NCBI RefSeq assembly: GCF_003586445.1
Contig: NZ_CP030028.1
Span: forward strand, 572,501 to 636,500
Direction of reading: 5' to 3'
DNA length: 64,000 nucleotides
DNA from: Bacillus sp. Y1
GTDB taxonomy: Bacteria; Bacillota; Bacilli; Bacillales; Cytobacillaceae
Position numbers and translations under genes: made by a program. The notes beneath the pieces were generated by a model, which worked only from the letters and a program-made list of their open reading frames with translations, did not search any database and was not told the DNA's origin. Positions 8,649 to 18,199 of this stretch are shown here, piece by piece; positions within the stretch are counted from its first letter, which is position 1, and each line of letters begins with the position of its first letter.

Positions 8649-9695
8649 ATGTTAATCAACGCCCCATTAAATAAAATCAAACTGTTGAACCCTGCGTTTC
8701 CCAATCGTTCAACAGGTATTATTAACGGACAATCTTCTGGTCTATTAAACTGGAATGATATCGCCTACCCACAAATGTATGATCTGTATCAAACATTGCT
8801 GTCTAATTTTTGGAAGGCGCAAGAAATCAATATGCAAGATGATATCAAGCAGTGGGATTCATTATCTTCACACGAAAAGGATATCTTTTTACGGGTCAAT
8901 ACGCAGCTTGCTTCCCTTGATAGCCTTCAAACACCAACGATGAGTCAAGTGCTAGATTATGTGACCGATTCTAGCTTCAAGGCCATCTTTGCGGTCATTG
9001 CTCAACAGGAGGCCGTTCATAACGAATCGTACTCATATATATTAAGCTCATTGGTTCCAGTTAGTGAACAAAATGCACGATTCAATCAGGCGAAGGATGA
9101 TCCGATCGTACAAAAGAGAAATCAGCTGATCTTGGATGCGTATGAAAAGTTCCGTTCACATCCATCTGCTCAAAATCTTTATGAACTAGGGATTAACTCC
9201 ATTATTTTAGAAGGCATTTATTTCTATGCGGGTTTTGCCTTTTTCTATAATCTTGCTCGTCAGCAAAAGATGTTAAAGACAAGTACGATGATTAGCTATA
9301 TCCAGCGTGATGAGATGCAGCATGCGTATTTTATTTCTCAGTTTGTGCGTATTATGTTAACGGAAAATCCAGAGCTAAATAACGAAGCAAACATTCAATA
9401 TGCATACGATCGCATTAAAGAAGCGGTGGATCTAGAGAAGGAATGGGCTGGAGAAATATTAGCAGAGATCAACGGAATTGACCTGGAAGAGTTCGGACAA
9501 TATGTGGAGTATTTGGCGAATAAAAGACTTCGTCAATTGGGGTTGGATCATCTTTATGGTGACCGTGACAACGCGATGCCGTGGATTCAAGTGTTTAGTG
9601 ACGAAATGATCAATGAAACGAAGTCAGACTTTTTTGAGCAGAAATCCCGTACTTATACAAAGGTGACGCAGTCCAATGGCTTTGACGAATTATAA
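8649..9695 (+). CDS. nrdF: Class I ribonucleoside-diphosphate reductase, beta (small) subunit
   Basis: Holds the dinuclear metal site and tyrosyl radical for the alpha subunit. All metal ligands are visible, numbered from the ATG at 8649: D91 (LDSLQ), E121 and H124 (QQEAVHNES), E188 (IILEGIYF), E222 and H225 (RDEMQHAY). Tyr128 in NESYSYI is the likely radical site. The 348-residue length fits. The ATG at 8649 has AAAGGAGA upstream; a TTG at 8631 is a less likely start. Because the ligands are intact, this is not a metal-free (class Ie) beta subunit. Confidence 0.93.
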   Translation: MLINAPLNKIKLLNPAFPNRSTGIINGQSSGLLNWNDIAYPQMYDLYQTLLSNFWKAQEINMQDDIKQWDSLSSHEKDIFLRVNTQLASLDSLQTPTMSQVLDYVTDSSFKAIFAVIAQQEAVHNESYSYILSSLVPVSEQNARFNQAKDDPIVQKRNQLILDAYEKFRSHPSAQNLYELGINSIILEGIYFYAGFAFFYNLARQQKMLKTSTMISYIQRDEMQHAYFISQFVRIMLTENPELNNEANIQYAYDRIKEAVDLEKEWAGEILAEINGIDLEEFGQYVEYLANKRLRQLGLDHLYGDRDNAMPWIQVFSDEMINETKSDFFEQKSRTYTKVTQSNGFDEL

Positions 9696-10146
9696 TACAA
9701 AGGTGGCTATCATTTACTCGTCGATTACAGGGAATACGGAAGAACTAATGAACTTGCTTTTTAGCTATTTTAAGTCGTATTCAGTAAATGTGACGAAGGT
9801 TAAAATAGAGAATTTTAACTTGCAAACAATCAGTGAGTATGATGCCATCATTATTGGAACATACACATGGGGAAACGGAGAAATTCCGGCTGAAATGAGA
9901 TCCTTGTACCACGAATTTGAACGACAAAAAGTAGGACATCTTGTTACGGGAGTCGTTGGTACAGGTGACCGTTTCTATCCTCATTTTTGTGGGGCGGTAG
10001 ATGAATTTAAAGACATGCTTTATGTGCATACGATCTTAACAGCTACCATGAAGATTGAATTAACCCCACAGCAGCAGGAACATCCAAAATGTGAGAAATT
10101 TGTCCGTCTCCTGATGGAACGAATGATGGGACAACGAACAGCATAA
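9676..10146 (+). CDS. Flavodoxin, probable NrdI-like activator of the reductase
   Basis: A 156-residue flavodoxin with the FMN phosphate loop YSSITGNTEE near the N-terminus and later loops IIGTYTWGNGEIP and VVGTGDRFYPHFCGAVD. Its ATG lies 20 bases inside the end of the beta-subunit gene, so it is translationally coupled. NrdI proteins are usually about 120-150 residues and deliver superoxide to the Mn2 site of class Ib beta subunits. This product is closer to a general short flavodoxin in length and motif, so it may be an NrdI equivalent or an electron donor. The operon context supports the first. Confidence 0.75.
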   Translation: MALTNYNTKVAIIYSSITGNTEELMNLLFSYFKSYSVNVTKVKIENFNLQTISEYDAIIIGTYTWGNGEIPAEMRSLYHEFERQKVGHLVTGVVGTGDRFYPHFCGAVDEFKDMLYVHTILTATMKIELTPQQQEHPKCEKFVRLLMERMMGQRTA

Positions 10147-10151
10147 AAGAG

Positions 10152-10183
10152 AGCACTGGGTAAATAAACCTAGTGCTTTTTTT
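10152..10183 (+). terminator. Terminator of the ribonucleotide reductase operon
   Basis: A 9-bp stem (10152-10160 with 10169-10177, one G-T pair) followed by seven T, just after the flavodoxin stop. Confidence 0.9.
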
Positions 10184-10253
10184 CTGTATTTGAGAAGGCT
10201 TTTTCCGGTGCTTCTAGAATTAAATGGTAAGATTATCAAAAAGGGGTGATCAC

Positions 10254-11447
10254 TTGTTAGTTTATACCCGGATCATTATGTTCTTTTTATTAGGAATGGT
10301 TTTCTTTAATGATGTTCCTAAAGGTAACCTTTTCTTAAAAGGGTACGTCATTCTTGCTGTTATTCTTTTCGTTTGTAATCACTTTCTCATAATATCGGGG
10401 AAACATGGGAGCATCTCGTTTTATCTTATATTACTTGATGGGCTATTGAGCTTTTCGTTTGGGATATTCTTTCCTCATATGTCATTGTATTTAATATTAT
10501 TCGGTGTAGTAGCCGTAACGTTAACGATTCATGAATCCAGTAAAATTCGATTGTGGATTGGTATCGCTATGTTTTTTGTCTCGTGGGGAATCGTCATGGT
10601 CTACAGTGCGAGAGTCATGGGGGAGTGGGCTGTCTTTGAGAATTTGATAAGTGGCTCGTTTGTAGGGTTTGGAGCAGTGGTAGGGAGTTTAATTCGAAAA
10701 TTATATGATGCTCAAGAAACAATGGATGCACAGTATAAGCAGTTAAATGAGTCACACGTCGCCTTAACTGATGCGCATGAACAATTACGTCATTATTCGG
10801 AACAAGTGGAGAACTTAACAACCATACGCGAACGAAATCGAATTGCAAGAGATATTCATGATACGGTGGGACACAAAATGACCGCCTTGATCGTCCAATT
10901 GGAATTGGCTCGGGAGCTGCTTAAGTTGGATTCTGTAAAGGCCGAAAATACATTGAAGACCTGTGACAATCTAGCAAGAGGGGCGCTCCAGGAGCTGAGA
11001 TTTTCAGTACGGACGCTTCATGAAGACGAAGGGGAGGAGTATGCGTTCATTCCGACGATCCGAACGATGCTCAATGATTTCCGTGAGTCCACTCAATTGG
11101 AGGCGAAGCTAAGTGTTTCCGGCGATCCTACTGTCGTACCCATTTCTCTTCAACCTACTCTTATCCGTATCATCCAGGAATCCGTCACCAATGCTAAGCG
11201 CCACGGAGGTGCCACTATTTGTCATATCAAACTGAACTGCTCGGCGGAAGAAATATTATTAGTGATAATAGATAATGGGATAGGAACAGGAATGATCACC
11301 AAAGGATTTGGATTAATAAACATGAAAGAACGCATTGAAGAGCATGGTGGGTCTGTGACCTTTGAAAGTAATGAAGGGGAAGGATTCTGTGTAAAGGTGC
11401 ATTTCCCATTATTAGAAAGAACATGGATTGCGGGGAAAAGAGTATGA
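10254..11447 (+). CDS. LnrJ/YfiJ-like sensor histidine kinase
   Basis: A membrane kinase of the HisKA_3 (DesK/NarX-like) class. About five hydrophobic helices fill residues 5-150, then a coiled linker, the phosphoacceptor H202 in RNRIARDIHDTVGHKM and a compact ATPase domain (ESVTNAKRHGGA, IDNGIG, GFGLINMKERIEEHGG). The TTG at 10254 is preferred since AAGGGGTGAT sits 4-11 bases upstream; an ATG at 10224 has no such site. The gene order kinase, regulator, ATPase, two ABC-2 permeases matches lnrJKLMN (yfiJKLMN) of B. subtilis, which senses and expels linearmycins and other polyenes. Confidence 0.85.
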   Translation: MLVYTRIIMFFLLGMVFFNDVPKGNLFLKGYVILAVILFVCNHFLIISGKHGSISFYLILLDGLLSFSFGIFFPHMSLYLILFGVVAVTLTIHESSKIRLWIGIAMFFVSWGIVMVYSARVMGEWAVFENLISGSFVGFGAVVGSLIRKLYDAQETMDAQYKQLNESHVALTDAHEQLRHYSEQVENLTTIRERNRIARDIHDTVGHKMTALIVQLELARELLKLDSVKAENTLKTCDNLARGALQELRFSVRTLHEDEGEEYAFIPTIRTMLNDFRESTQLEAKLSVSGDPTVVPISLQPTLIRIIQESVTNAKRHGGATICHIKLNCSAEEILLVIIDNGIGTGMITKGFGLINMKERIEEHGGSVTFESNEGEGFCVKVHFPLLERTWIAGKRV

Positions 11448-12112
11448 TAAAAGTAATCATTGTAGATGATCAACCACTTATTAGAGACGGTCTATCAACC
11501 TTGCTTGGACTGAGGGAGGGGCTTGAAGTAGTAGGAACTGCTAGCGATGGTGCGGACGCCTTTGAGAGAGTGAAGGAGCTTCACCCTGACATTGTACTTA
11601 TGGATATTCGAATGCCAGGAACAAACGGGGTAGAAGGAGCAGGACTGATTACAAAATATACAACGGGCACAAAGGTCCTTATGTTAACAACGTTTAAGGA
11701 TCATGAACTTATATTTGATGCCCTTGAAGAGGGAGCGAGTGGGTATTTATTAAAAGATATGCCCACAGATACCATTGTCCAGGCGATAAAGACGGTATAC
11801 TCTGGGGGAATTGTGTTGCCACCTGATATTACCTCGCAAATGCTTAAGGAATTAAAGAAAACAAAGAAGCTGGACCATGGAGCTTGCTCGGAGGCACCCA
11901 TGGAAGTGGAAGAACTAACCGAACGAGAGTTAGAGGTGTTGCGTGAGCTAGGTCTTGGACTAAGCAATAAGGAAATAGCTGAAAAGCTTTTTATCACAGA
12001 AGGTACAGCAAAGAATCATGTTTCTAATATTATCAGTAAATTAGGGGTAAGAGATCGAACACAAGCAGCCATATTTGCAGTACGATATGGAATTACTACC
12101 TTTGATAAATAA
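11444..12112 (+). CDS. LnrK/YfiK-like NarL-family response regulator
   Basis: A receiver domain (D8-D9, phosphoacceptor D54 in IVLMDIRMPGTNG, K in LLKDM) is joined to a LuxR-type helix-turn-helix (LTERELEVLRELGLGLSNKEIAEKLFITEGTAKNHVSNIISKL). The ATG at 11444 overlaps the kinase stop by 4 bases. A 7-codon extension to 11423 exists but lies in kinase sequence. It should activate the transporter genes starting at 12261, since a terminator separates the two. Confidence 0.92.
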   Translation: MIKVIIVDDQPLIRDGLSTLLGLREGLEVVGTASDGADAFERVKELHPDIVLMDIRMPGTNGVEGAGLITKYTTGTKVLMLTTFKDHELIFDALEEGASGYLLKDMPTDTIVQAIKTVYSGGIVLPPDITSQMLKELKKTKKLDHGACSEAPMEVEELTERELEVLRELGLGLSNKEIAEKLFITEGTAKNHVSNIISKLGVRDRTQAAIFAVRYGITTFDK

Positions 12113-12145
12113 GTGTACATGACTTTTGGCATATGGTCATAGATC

Positions 12146-12170
12146 AAAGACCTTTTTATAGGTCTTTTTT
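12146..12170 (+). terminator. Terminator between regulator and ABC genes
   Basis: AAAGACCT (12146-12153) pairs with AGGTCTTT (12160-12167) and is followed by T. It implies a separate, regulated promoter for the transporter genes in 12171-12243. Confidence 0.8.
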
Positions 12171-12260
12171 TCATGCCCTAATTTCTATCTTGAGCTACAT
12201 GGAAGGATTCTCCTTTATCGCTAAGATAAGGGTAGCGAGTATTAGGAAGGAGTGTATCAC

Positions 12261-13196
12261 ATGCTTCAAGTAGAAGAAGTGCTGAAAAACTATGATAAAA
12301 ATGAGGTTGTCCGAGGGATTTCCTTTCATGTCCATAAAGGGGAGAGCTTTGGTTTACTTGGTCCGAATGGAGCGGGAAAGTCAACAACAATAGGAATGAT
12401 TTCAGGCATTATTACCCCTGATAAGGGAGAAATAAAAGTGGATGGTTTATCGGTAACGAAGAACGCATTGGACATTAAAAGGAAAATCGGGGTAGTACCG
12501 CAGGAAATAGCATTGTATCCAACGTTGTCAGCGAAGGAAAATCTATTGTTCTGGGGGAAAATGTATGGATTAACTCGGAATGAGGCAAAAAAACGGGCTA
12601 ATGAGGTATTAGAATATGTGGGATTAAGTGAGCGTGCAAAAGAGAAAATTGAAACTTTTTCCGGTGGCATGAAGCGACGAGTGAATATTGGCGCTTCGCT
12701 TATGCACAAACCGGAGCTTTTAATTATGGATGAGCCAACTGTCGGAATTGACCCTCAATCGAGAAATCATATTTTAGAAACGGTAAAAGAACTAAATAAA
12801 AATGGCATGACTATTATTTACACAAGCCACTACATGGAAGAGGTTGAATTCCTATGCAACCGTATTGGAATTATTGATAAAGGGAAAATGATCGCTCTTG
12901 GAACAAAGAAGGATTTGTTTCAACGTTTAGCAGAGGGAACGCTCATAAAAGTAAGTGTTAATAAGTTGGATGAGTCATTCTTAAACAAAGTGAAAGAGAT
13001 AGACGAAGTAGGGAAGGTGGTTCCACACCCTGAGGACCTTTCTATAGAAATATTCGTTACAAACCATCAAAAGGTAATAGGTGAAATGATTACACTTGCT
13101 GTACAGGGAAATGTGAATGTCCAATCATTGGAGGTAAATGAACCTAATTTAGAAAGCTTATTCCTTTCATTAACAGGAAGATCTTTAAGGGACTAG
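12261..13196 (+). CDS. LnrL/YfiL-like ABC transporter ATPase
   Basis: A 312-residue ABC-2-type ATPase: Walker A (LGPNGAGKSTTIGM), Q-loop (PQEIALYPTL), signature (FSGGMKRRVNIGASL), Walker B (LLIMDEPTVGIDP), H-loop (YTSHYMEE) and a C-terminal extension of about 90 residues. The ATG at 12261 has AGGAAGGAG 6 to 7 bases upstream. It powers the two following permeases. Confidence 0.93.
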   Translation: MLQVEEVLKNYDKNEVVRGISFHVHKGESFGLLGPNGAGKSTTIGMISGIITPDKGEIKVDGLSVTKNALDIKRKIGVVPQEIALYPTLSAKENLLFWGKMYGLTRNEAKKRANEVLEYVGLSERAKEKIETFSGGMKRRVNIGASLMHKPELLIMDEPTVGIDPQSRNHILETVKELNKNGMTIIYTSHYMEEVEFLCNRIGIIDKGKMIALGTKKDLFQRLAEGTLIKVSVNKLDESFLNKVKEIDEVGKVVPHPEDLSIEIFVTNHQKVIGEMITLAVQGNVNVQSLEVNEPNLESLFLSLTGRSLRD

Positions 13197-13208
13197 GAGG
13201 AGATAGAA

Positions 13209-14408
13209 GTGAAAAAGAGTCTTCTGATTGCCTGGAAGGATTTCACCATTCGTTTAAAAGATAGAAAAGGATTTGTCACGATGTTGTTAACTCCACTTAT
13301 ATTAACGGCTATTCTTGGGTTTGCATTAAACTCAGTAATGGGTGGAGAAGGAGGTTTCGCCGAAACAAAAGTGGGGGTTTATTTAAGTGATGACGATGAA
13401 ATGGCAAAAGCGTTTGTGTGGGATGTACTACCGACTTTTGTCTTCGTAAGAATAAAAGAAAGTAAGAGTGAAGAAGAACTAAGAGAGCTGCTTACTGAAG
13501 GGAAAGTTGATGTTGGGATCGTCTTTCCGAAAGAGTGGAGCAGTGGGATGAATCAAGGAATCTTAAAGAGTGTTACATTACTAGAAAAACCGGACCAAAA
13601 GACCAAAACCGCTGTTATCGACTCTTTGCTGAAATCGTATAGTGAGCAGATTCAAATACACGCAGTAACGACGTTGACAGTAATGAAGGATATTAGTTCT
13701 TCCGTGACAGCATCTACCGTTGAAATAAATATGCAGCAAGTAGCATCAGAGGTTCAGTTAGAGCTTCAATTAATAAGTAGTGGGGAGCTAAGGGCTGCAT
13801 CTATTGGTGAGAAAAATGTTGGCTCGATGCAATATTATGCGGCAGCGATGGCTGTGATGTTTTTACTGTTTAATATGACACTGGGGGCGAAATCTTTTTT
13901 ACAAGAACGAACAACTGAAACACTTAAACGTTTATCGATGACACCGACTGGGAAGGTATCGATCCTATTGGGGAAATTTCTAGGAACTTTGTTGTTTGCT
14001 TTTATCCAGTTTCTTGTATTTTTTGGAGCAACCTCCACCTTTTTTAAAGTGGACTGGGGTTCTAACCTCAACCAGGTGGTAACGATTGGTTTCTGTTATT
14101 CCTTTGCTGTTTCAGGATTATCAATGATGATAGCTGCGTTTGTTAAAGAGGAGAAAACAACTGACGTCATTAGTGGTATCGGTATACAAATTCTAGCTGT
14201 TTTAGGAGGTTCCATGCTACCCATTTATTTATTTCCAGAGGGACTGAAAACAATCGCTAGTGTGACTCCGAATAAATGGGCATTAACAAGCTTCTTAGAC
14301 ATTATGTCAGGGACTACTTGGGGTGAGTTGGTTCCAGCCATTTTAATTTTGCTATCGTTAGGAATAGTATCGCTAGCTCTTGGAACATGGAAGCTTAAAA
14401 CAAATTAA
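13209..14408 (+). CDS. LnrM/YfiM-like ABC-2 permease
   Basis: A 399-residue permease with one N-terminal helix (about 22-44), a large extracellular region (about 45-215) and five C-terminal helices. It contains the family motif LQERTTETLKRLSMTPTGKVSILLGK after helix 2. It starts with GTG 12 bases after the ATPase stop, behind GGAGGAG. It is paired with the next permease. Confidence 0.9.
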   Translation: MKKSLLIAWKDFTIRLKDRKGFVTMLLTPLILTAILGFALNSVMGGEGGFAETKVGVYLSDDDEMAKAFVWDVLPTFVFVRIKESKSEEELRELLTEGKVDVGIVFPKEWSSGMNQGILKSVTLLEKPDQKTKTAVIDSLLKSYSEQIQIHAVTTLTVMKDISSSVTASTVEINMQQVASEVQLELQLISSGELRAASIGEKNVGSMQYYAAAMAVMFLLFNMTLGAKSFLQERTTETLKRLSMTPTGKVSILLGKFLGTLLFAFIQFLVFFGATSTFFKVDWGSNLNQVVTIGFCYSFAVSGLSMMIAAFVKEEKTTDVISGIGIQILAVLGGSMLPIYLFPEGLKTIASVTPNKWALTSFLDIMSGTTWGELVPAILILLSLGIVSLALGTWKLKTN

Positions 14409-14421
14409 AGGAGGGAGATTC

Positions 14422-15582
14422 GTGAGGAAAATTGTAACAATTTGTGGTCTTGAGTTAAAGAGATTATTAAAAAAGAAACAAAGCTACGTTGTTATGTTTT
14501 TGATGCCACTTTTATTTACATTTATTTTTGGCGGCCTTTCATCAGGGGAGAGTATGGAAAAAACAAAAGTACTACTGGTGGATAAGGACGATTCATTTCT
14601 TTCAAAGGAATTTACACATCAACTCAAAGAATTGAATAGTCTTTTTATAATAGAGACGGTCACCGAAAGTAAGATGACCGATTACCTTGAGTCAAAGAAA
14701 GTGGCAGCAGCACTTGTCATTCCTCGTGGATTTGAAGAGGAAATTAATTCGAAGAAGGAACCAGAAATGACATTCCTGACAATACCCGAGTTTACTTCAA
14801 GCGGTCCAATAAAAGAGGTAGTGGAAAACCGGTTAATGAAACTTCGCTTAATGGTGTCAGCTTCCTCTGAATGGAGCCGATATAGTGGGGATGACTGGAC
14901 GGTAATGTATGAAAAAATAGATTCTAACATAAAGGAGACTTCATTTCGTATCAAGAAAATGAATGTAGAAGAGAAACGTTCTACGGGAGACATCAATGGA
15001 GCATCAAGGGTAGCACCAGGTTTTTCAATTATGTTTGTCATGATTATGATTATGAGTGTAACTGGAACTATATTAGAGGCAAGGAACAGTGGGGTGTGGT
15101 CTCGTTTGCTGATTGCTCCTGCTTCGCGGTTTGAAATAGCGGCAGGATATTTGTTGTTTTTCTTTATCATAGGATTTATTCAGTTCGCCCTATTGATTGT
15201 TTCTACTCATTATTTATTCGGAGTCTATTGGGGCGATCCTGTGGCATTACTATTACTTATGGTGGCATTATTGTTAGCGGTCGTCGGAATTGGATTACTC
15301 ATTGCTACTTTAGTAAAAACTGTAGAGCAACAGGCTGCAATTGGGAATGTCGTCGTAGTTGCCACCTGTATGATCAGCGGAGTGTATTGGCCATTGGAAA
15401 TCGAACCGGAATTTATGCAAAACATAGCACAATTCTTACCGCAAACGTGGGCAATGAGTGGCTTTACGGATTTATTAGTAAATGGGGCAGGAGTTTTTGA
15501 TATCATTGATCAAATCGGTTTGTTGCTTGGTTTTGCAATATTGTTCTTATTTATCGGGATAAGTCGAGTGAAATTTGAATGA
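14422..15582 (+). CDS. LnrN/YfiN-like ABC-2 permease
   Basis: A 386-residue partner permease with the same plan: N-terminal helix, extracellular domain, five C-terminal helices, and motif EARNSGVWSRLLIAPASRFEIAAGY. The GTG at 14422 is chosen because AAAGGAGGGA lies just upstream; the open frame reaches back to 14380 inside the previous gene. A terminator follows. Confidence 0.9.
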   Translation: MRKIVTICGLELKRLLKKKQSYVVMFLMPLLFTFIFGGLSSGESMEKTKVLLVDKDDSFLSKEFTHQLKELNSLFIIETVTESKMTDYLESKKVAAALVIPRGFEEEINSKKEPEMTFLTIPEFTSSGPIKEVVENRLMKLRLMVSASSEWSRYSGDDWTVMYEKIDSNIKETSFRIKKMNVEEKRSTGDINGASRVAPGFSIMFVMIMIMSVTGTILEARNSGVWSRLLIAPASRFEIAAGYLLFFFIIGFIQFALLIVSTHYLFGVYWGDPVALLLLMVALLLAVVGIGLLIATLVKTVEQQAAIGNVVVVATCMISGVYWPLEIEPEFMQNIAQFLPQTWAMSGFTDLLVNGAGVFDIIDQIGLLLGFAILFLFIGISRVKFE

Positions 15583-15596
15583 TAATATATGAGGTG

Positions 15597-15628
15597 AGGT
15601 CATTTGTTAACACGAATGGCCTTTTTTA
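15597..15628 (+). terminator. Terminator of the lnr-like operon
   Basis: AGGTCATT (15597-15604) pairs with AATGGCCT (15615-15622), one G-T pair, followed by T. Confidence 0.85.
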
Positions 15629-15764
15629 CATGTATCGCTCTTCTTCTTCACAATATCGAAAAAGTAGTTCACCACTTTTTTGCGTAGGGGAGGAAGATTA
15701 TTTTTGTGATTTTTCTGACTTATTTTAATTGTAACACAAGGTAATACATGGTATTTTAAATGTA

Positions 15765-15781
15765 TGTTAGGTTTTATTACA
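15765..15781. promoter_or_regulatory. GlnR/TnrA box upstream of urease
   Basis: TGTTAGGTTTTATTACA fits the GlnR/TnrA consensus TGTNA-N7-TNACA exactly. It lies 61 bases before ureA in the 200-base leader. Nitrogen control of urease by TnrA and GlnR is known in B. subtilis; which of the two acts here cannot be read. Confidence 0.75.
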
Positions 15782-15841
15782 TTAGTTGTTAGAAAACGAA
15801 CCATTTTATGTCATAAATATAATTAGAAGGGAGATTCTGGA

Positions 15842-16144
15842 GTGAAACTGACATCACGCGAGATGGAAAAGTTAATGATTGTTGTTGCCGCAGATCTTGC
15901 TCGTCGCAGACAAAATCGTGGATTGAAGCTTAATTATCCTGAAGCGATAGCGATCATCACTTACGAAGTATTAGAGGGAGCCAGAGACGGAAAGACAGTA
16001 GCTCAACTCATGAGTTACGGATCTACCATTCTATCAAAAGAGGACGTGATGGAAGGTGTTGCAGAGATGATACCGGATATTCAAGTGGAAGCTACCTTCC
16101 CGGATGGAACCAAGCTTGTGACTGTCCACGACCCAATACGATGA
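15842..16144 (+). CDS. ureA: Urease gamma subunit
   Basis: A 100-residue protein with the UreA signature ([45 protein letters not shown]). Together with UreB and UreC it forms the nickel enzyme that splits urea to ammonia and carbamate. GTG start behind GAAGGGAG. First gene of an eight-gene operon in the order ureABCEFGDH. Confidence 0.97.
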   Translation: MKLTSREMEKLMIVVAADLARRRQNRGLKLNYPEAIAIITYEVLEGARDGKTVAQLMSYGSTILSKEDVMEGVAEMIPDIQVEATFPDGTKLVTVHDPIR

Positions 16145-16159
16145 AGAGGAGAGAATAAG

Positions 16160-16480
16160 TTGATACCTGGTGAATACGTACTGAAAACAGAACCGATCGT
16201 CTGTAATGAAAACAAAGAGTCTATTACGATTCAGGTGTTAAACAGAGGAGATCGCCCCATTCAGATTGGCTCTCATTTTCATTTTTATGAAGTGAATAAA
16301 TCATTGCGATTTGATCGCGAGAAAGCGTTTGGGAAGCATTTAGATATTCCAGCAGGGACGGCTGTGAGATTTGAGCCAGGGGATGAAAAAGAGATAGAAC
16401 TTGTCTCATTCTCAGGAGAGCAGAAGGTGTACGGTTTGAATAATTTAACGAATGGCTCTATTGCAAAGGGGGAGAAATAG
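16160..16480 (+). CDS. ureB: Urease beta subunit
   Basis: A 106-residue Ure[14 protein letters not shown] at the start, [21 protein letters not shown] and [23 protein letters not shown] start with GAGGAGAGA upstream, 15 bases after ureA. Its stop abuts the ureC start. Confidence 0.97.
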   Translation: MIPGEYVLKTEPIVCNENKESITIQVLNRGDRPIQIGSHFHFYEVNKSLRFDREKAFGKHLDIPAGTAVRFEPGDEKEIELVSFSGEQKVYGLNNLTNGSIAKGEK

Positions 16481-18190
16481 GTGACCTTTCGTATCTCTCG
16501 AAAACAATACAGTGACATGTATGGACCAACCGTTGGTGATGCAATAAGGCTAGCTGATACTGAGCTTTTTATTGAGATTGAGAAAGATTTTACTACGTAC
16601 GGTGATGAAGTGAAGTTCGGCGGCGGAAAGGTCATTCGTGATGGGATGGGGCAGCATCCGTTAGCTACAAGCGAAAAGACCATGGACCTTGTGTTCACCA
16701 ATGCCATTATCTTAGATTACACTGGCATCTTTAAAGCAGATATCGGTGTGAAAAATGGCTATATTGCTGCTATTGGTAAGGCGGGAAATTCCTTATTAAT
16801 GGATAACGTAAATGTACCAGTTGGAGCGGGAACAGAAGTGATTGCGGCTGAAGGATTGATTGTTACAGCAGGTGGAATTGATGCACATATTCACTTTATT
16901 TGTCCACAACAAGTGGAAACGGCCATCTCTTCTGGTGTTACCACGATGATTGGTGGCGGGACAGGACCTGCCACTGGTACGAATGCGACAACTTGTACAC
17001 CCGGGCCTTGGAATATTCATCGAATGCTAGAAGCGGCAGAAGAGCTTCCAATAAACATTGGCTTTTTAGGAAAAGGCAATGCATCACATGTGAATCCGTT
17101 AATAGAGCAGATAGAGGCTGGTGCCATCGGCTTGAAATTACACGAAGATTGGGGAACGACCGCCTCGGCAATAGATACAAGCTTAACGGTTGCCGACGAA
17201 TTTGATGTTCAGGTTGCTATTCATACAGATACATTAAATGAAGGTGGATTCGTGGAGGATACTCTTGCCGCTATTGGAGATCGCGTCATTCATACATATC
17301 ATACAGAGGGTGCAGGAGGGGGACATGCTCCAGATATTATTAAAGCGGCTAGCATGCCCAATATCTTACCTTCTTCAACCAATCCAACACGACCATTTAC
17401 GGTGAATACGCTTGAAGAACACCTGGACATGCTTATGGTTTGTCATCATTTGGATCCTAGTGTACCGGAAGATATTGCCTTTGCTGACTCAAGGATTCGA
17501 AAGGAAACGATCGCAGCAGAAGATATCTTACATGATCTCGGTGTGTTTAGTATGATTTCTTCTGATTCACAAGCAATGGGACGAGTTGGTGAGGTGATCA
17601 CGAGAACGTGGCAAACGGCAGATAAAATGAAAAAGCAAAGAGGGAAGCTTGAGCAGGATCAGGGGTTAGGAGATAACTACCGTGTGAAAAGATATATAGC
17701 CAAATACACGATTAATCCAGCAATAACTCATGGGATTTCAGAGTATGTAGGTTCTGTTGAAGTTGGGAAGTTAGCCGATTTAGTCGTATGGGATCCTGCG
17801 TTTTTTGGTGTAAAACCGGAGATCGTCGTAAAGGGTGGTTTCATTTCTTATAGTTTAATGGGAGACCCGAATGCAAGTATTCCAACTCCTCAACCAGTAG
17901 TGTATCGTCCGATGTTTGGATCGTTAGGGAAGGCGAAATACTCCACTTGTATGACGTTTGTCTCAAAAGCGGCACTTGAGAAGAACATTCCTGAGAAGCT
18001 TGGTTTACAAAAAATCATAAAGCCTGTATCGGGTATTAGGAGCTTATCAAAGAAAGATATGATTTTAAATGGAGAAACACCAGAAATAGAAGTGGATCCG
18101 CAAACGTATGAAGTAAAGGTAGATGGAAAACTGGTGACTTGTGAGCCAGCTGAGGTACTCCCGATGGCGCAACGTTATTTCTTATTTTGA
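16481..18190 (+). CDS. ureC: Urease alpha (catalytic) subunit
   Basis: A 569-residue amidohydrolase. Nickel ligands and active-site residues are visible: H136 and H138 (DAHIHF), the Lys to be carbamylated K219 (GLKLHEDWG), H248 ([11 protein letters not shown]), H274 ([15 protein letters not shown]), and the flap motif MVCHHLD with its Cys-His. GTG start immediately after the ureB stop, with AAAGGGGGAG upstream. Complete, with no sign of decay. Confidence 0.98.
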   Translation: MTFRISRKQYSDMYGPTVGDAIRLADTELFIEIEKDFTTYGDEVKFGGGKVIRDGMGQHPLATSEKTMDLVFTNAIILDYTGIFKADIGVKNGYIAAIGKAGNSLLMDNVNVPVGAGTEVIAAEGLIVTAGGIDAHIHFICPQQVETAISSGVTTMIGGGTGPATGTNATTCTPGPWNIHRMLEAAEELPINIGFLGKGNASHVNPLIEQIEAGAIGLKLHEDWGTTASAIDTSLTVADEFDVQVAIHTDTLNEGGFVEDTLAAIGDRVIHTYHTEGAGGGHAPDIIKAASMPNILPSSTNPTRPFTVNTLEEHLDMLMVCHHLDPSVPEDIAFADSRIRKETIAAEDILHDLGVFSMISSDSQAMGRVGEVITRTWQTADKMKKQRGKLEQDQGLGDNYRVKRYIAKYTINPAITHGISEYVGSVEVGKLADLVVWDPAFFGVKPEIVVKGGFISYSLMGDPNASIPTPQPVVYRPMFGSLGKAKYSTCMTFVSKAALEKNIPEKLGLQKIIKPVSGIRSLSKKDMILNGETPEIEVDPQTYEVKVDGKLVTCEPAEVLPMAQRYFLF

Positions 18191-18199
18191 GGTGATTAC

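Noticed and set aside
15607..15804. 65-residue open frame on the minus strand between the lnr-like and urease operons.
   Set aside because: No ribosome binding site; it covers a terminator and the urease leader with the GlnR/TnrA box.
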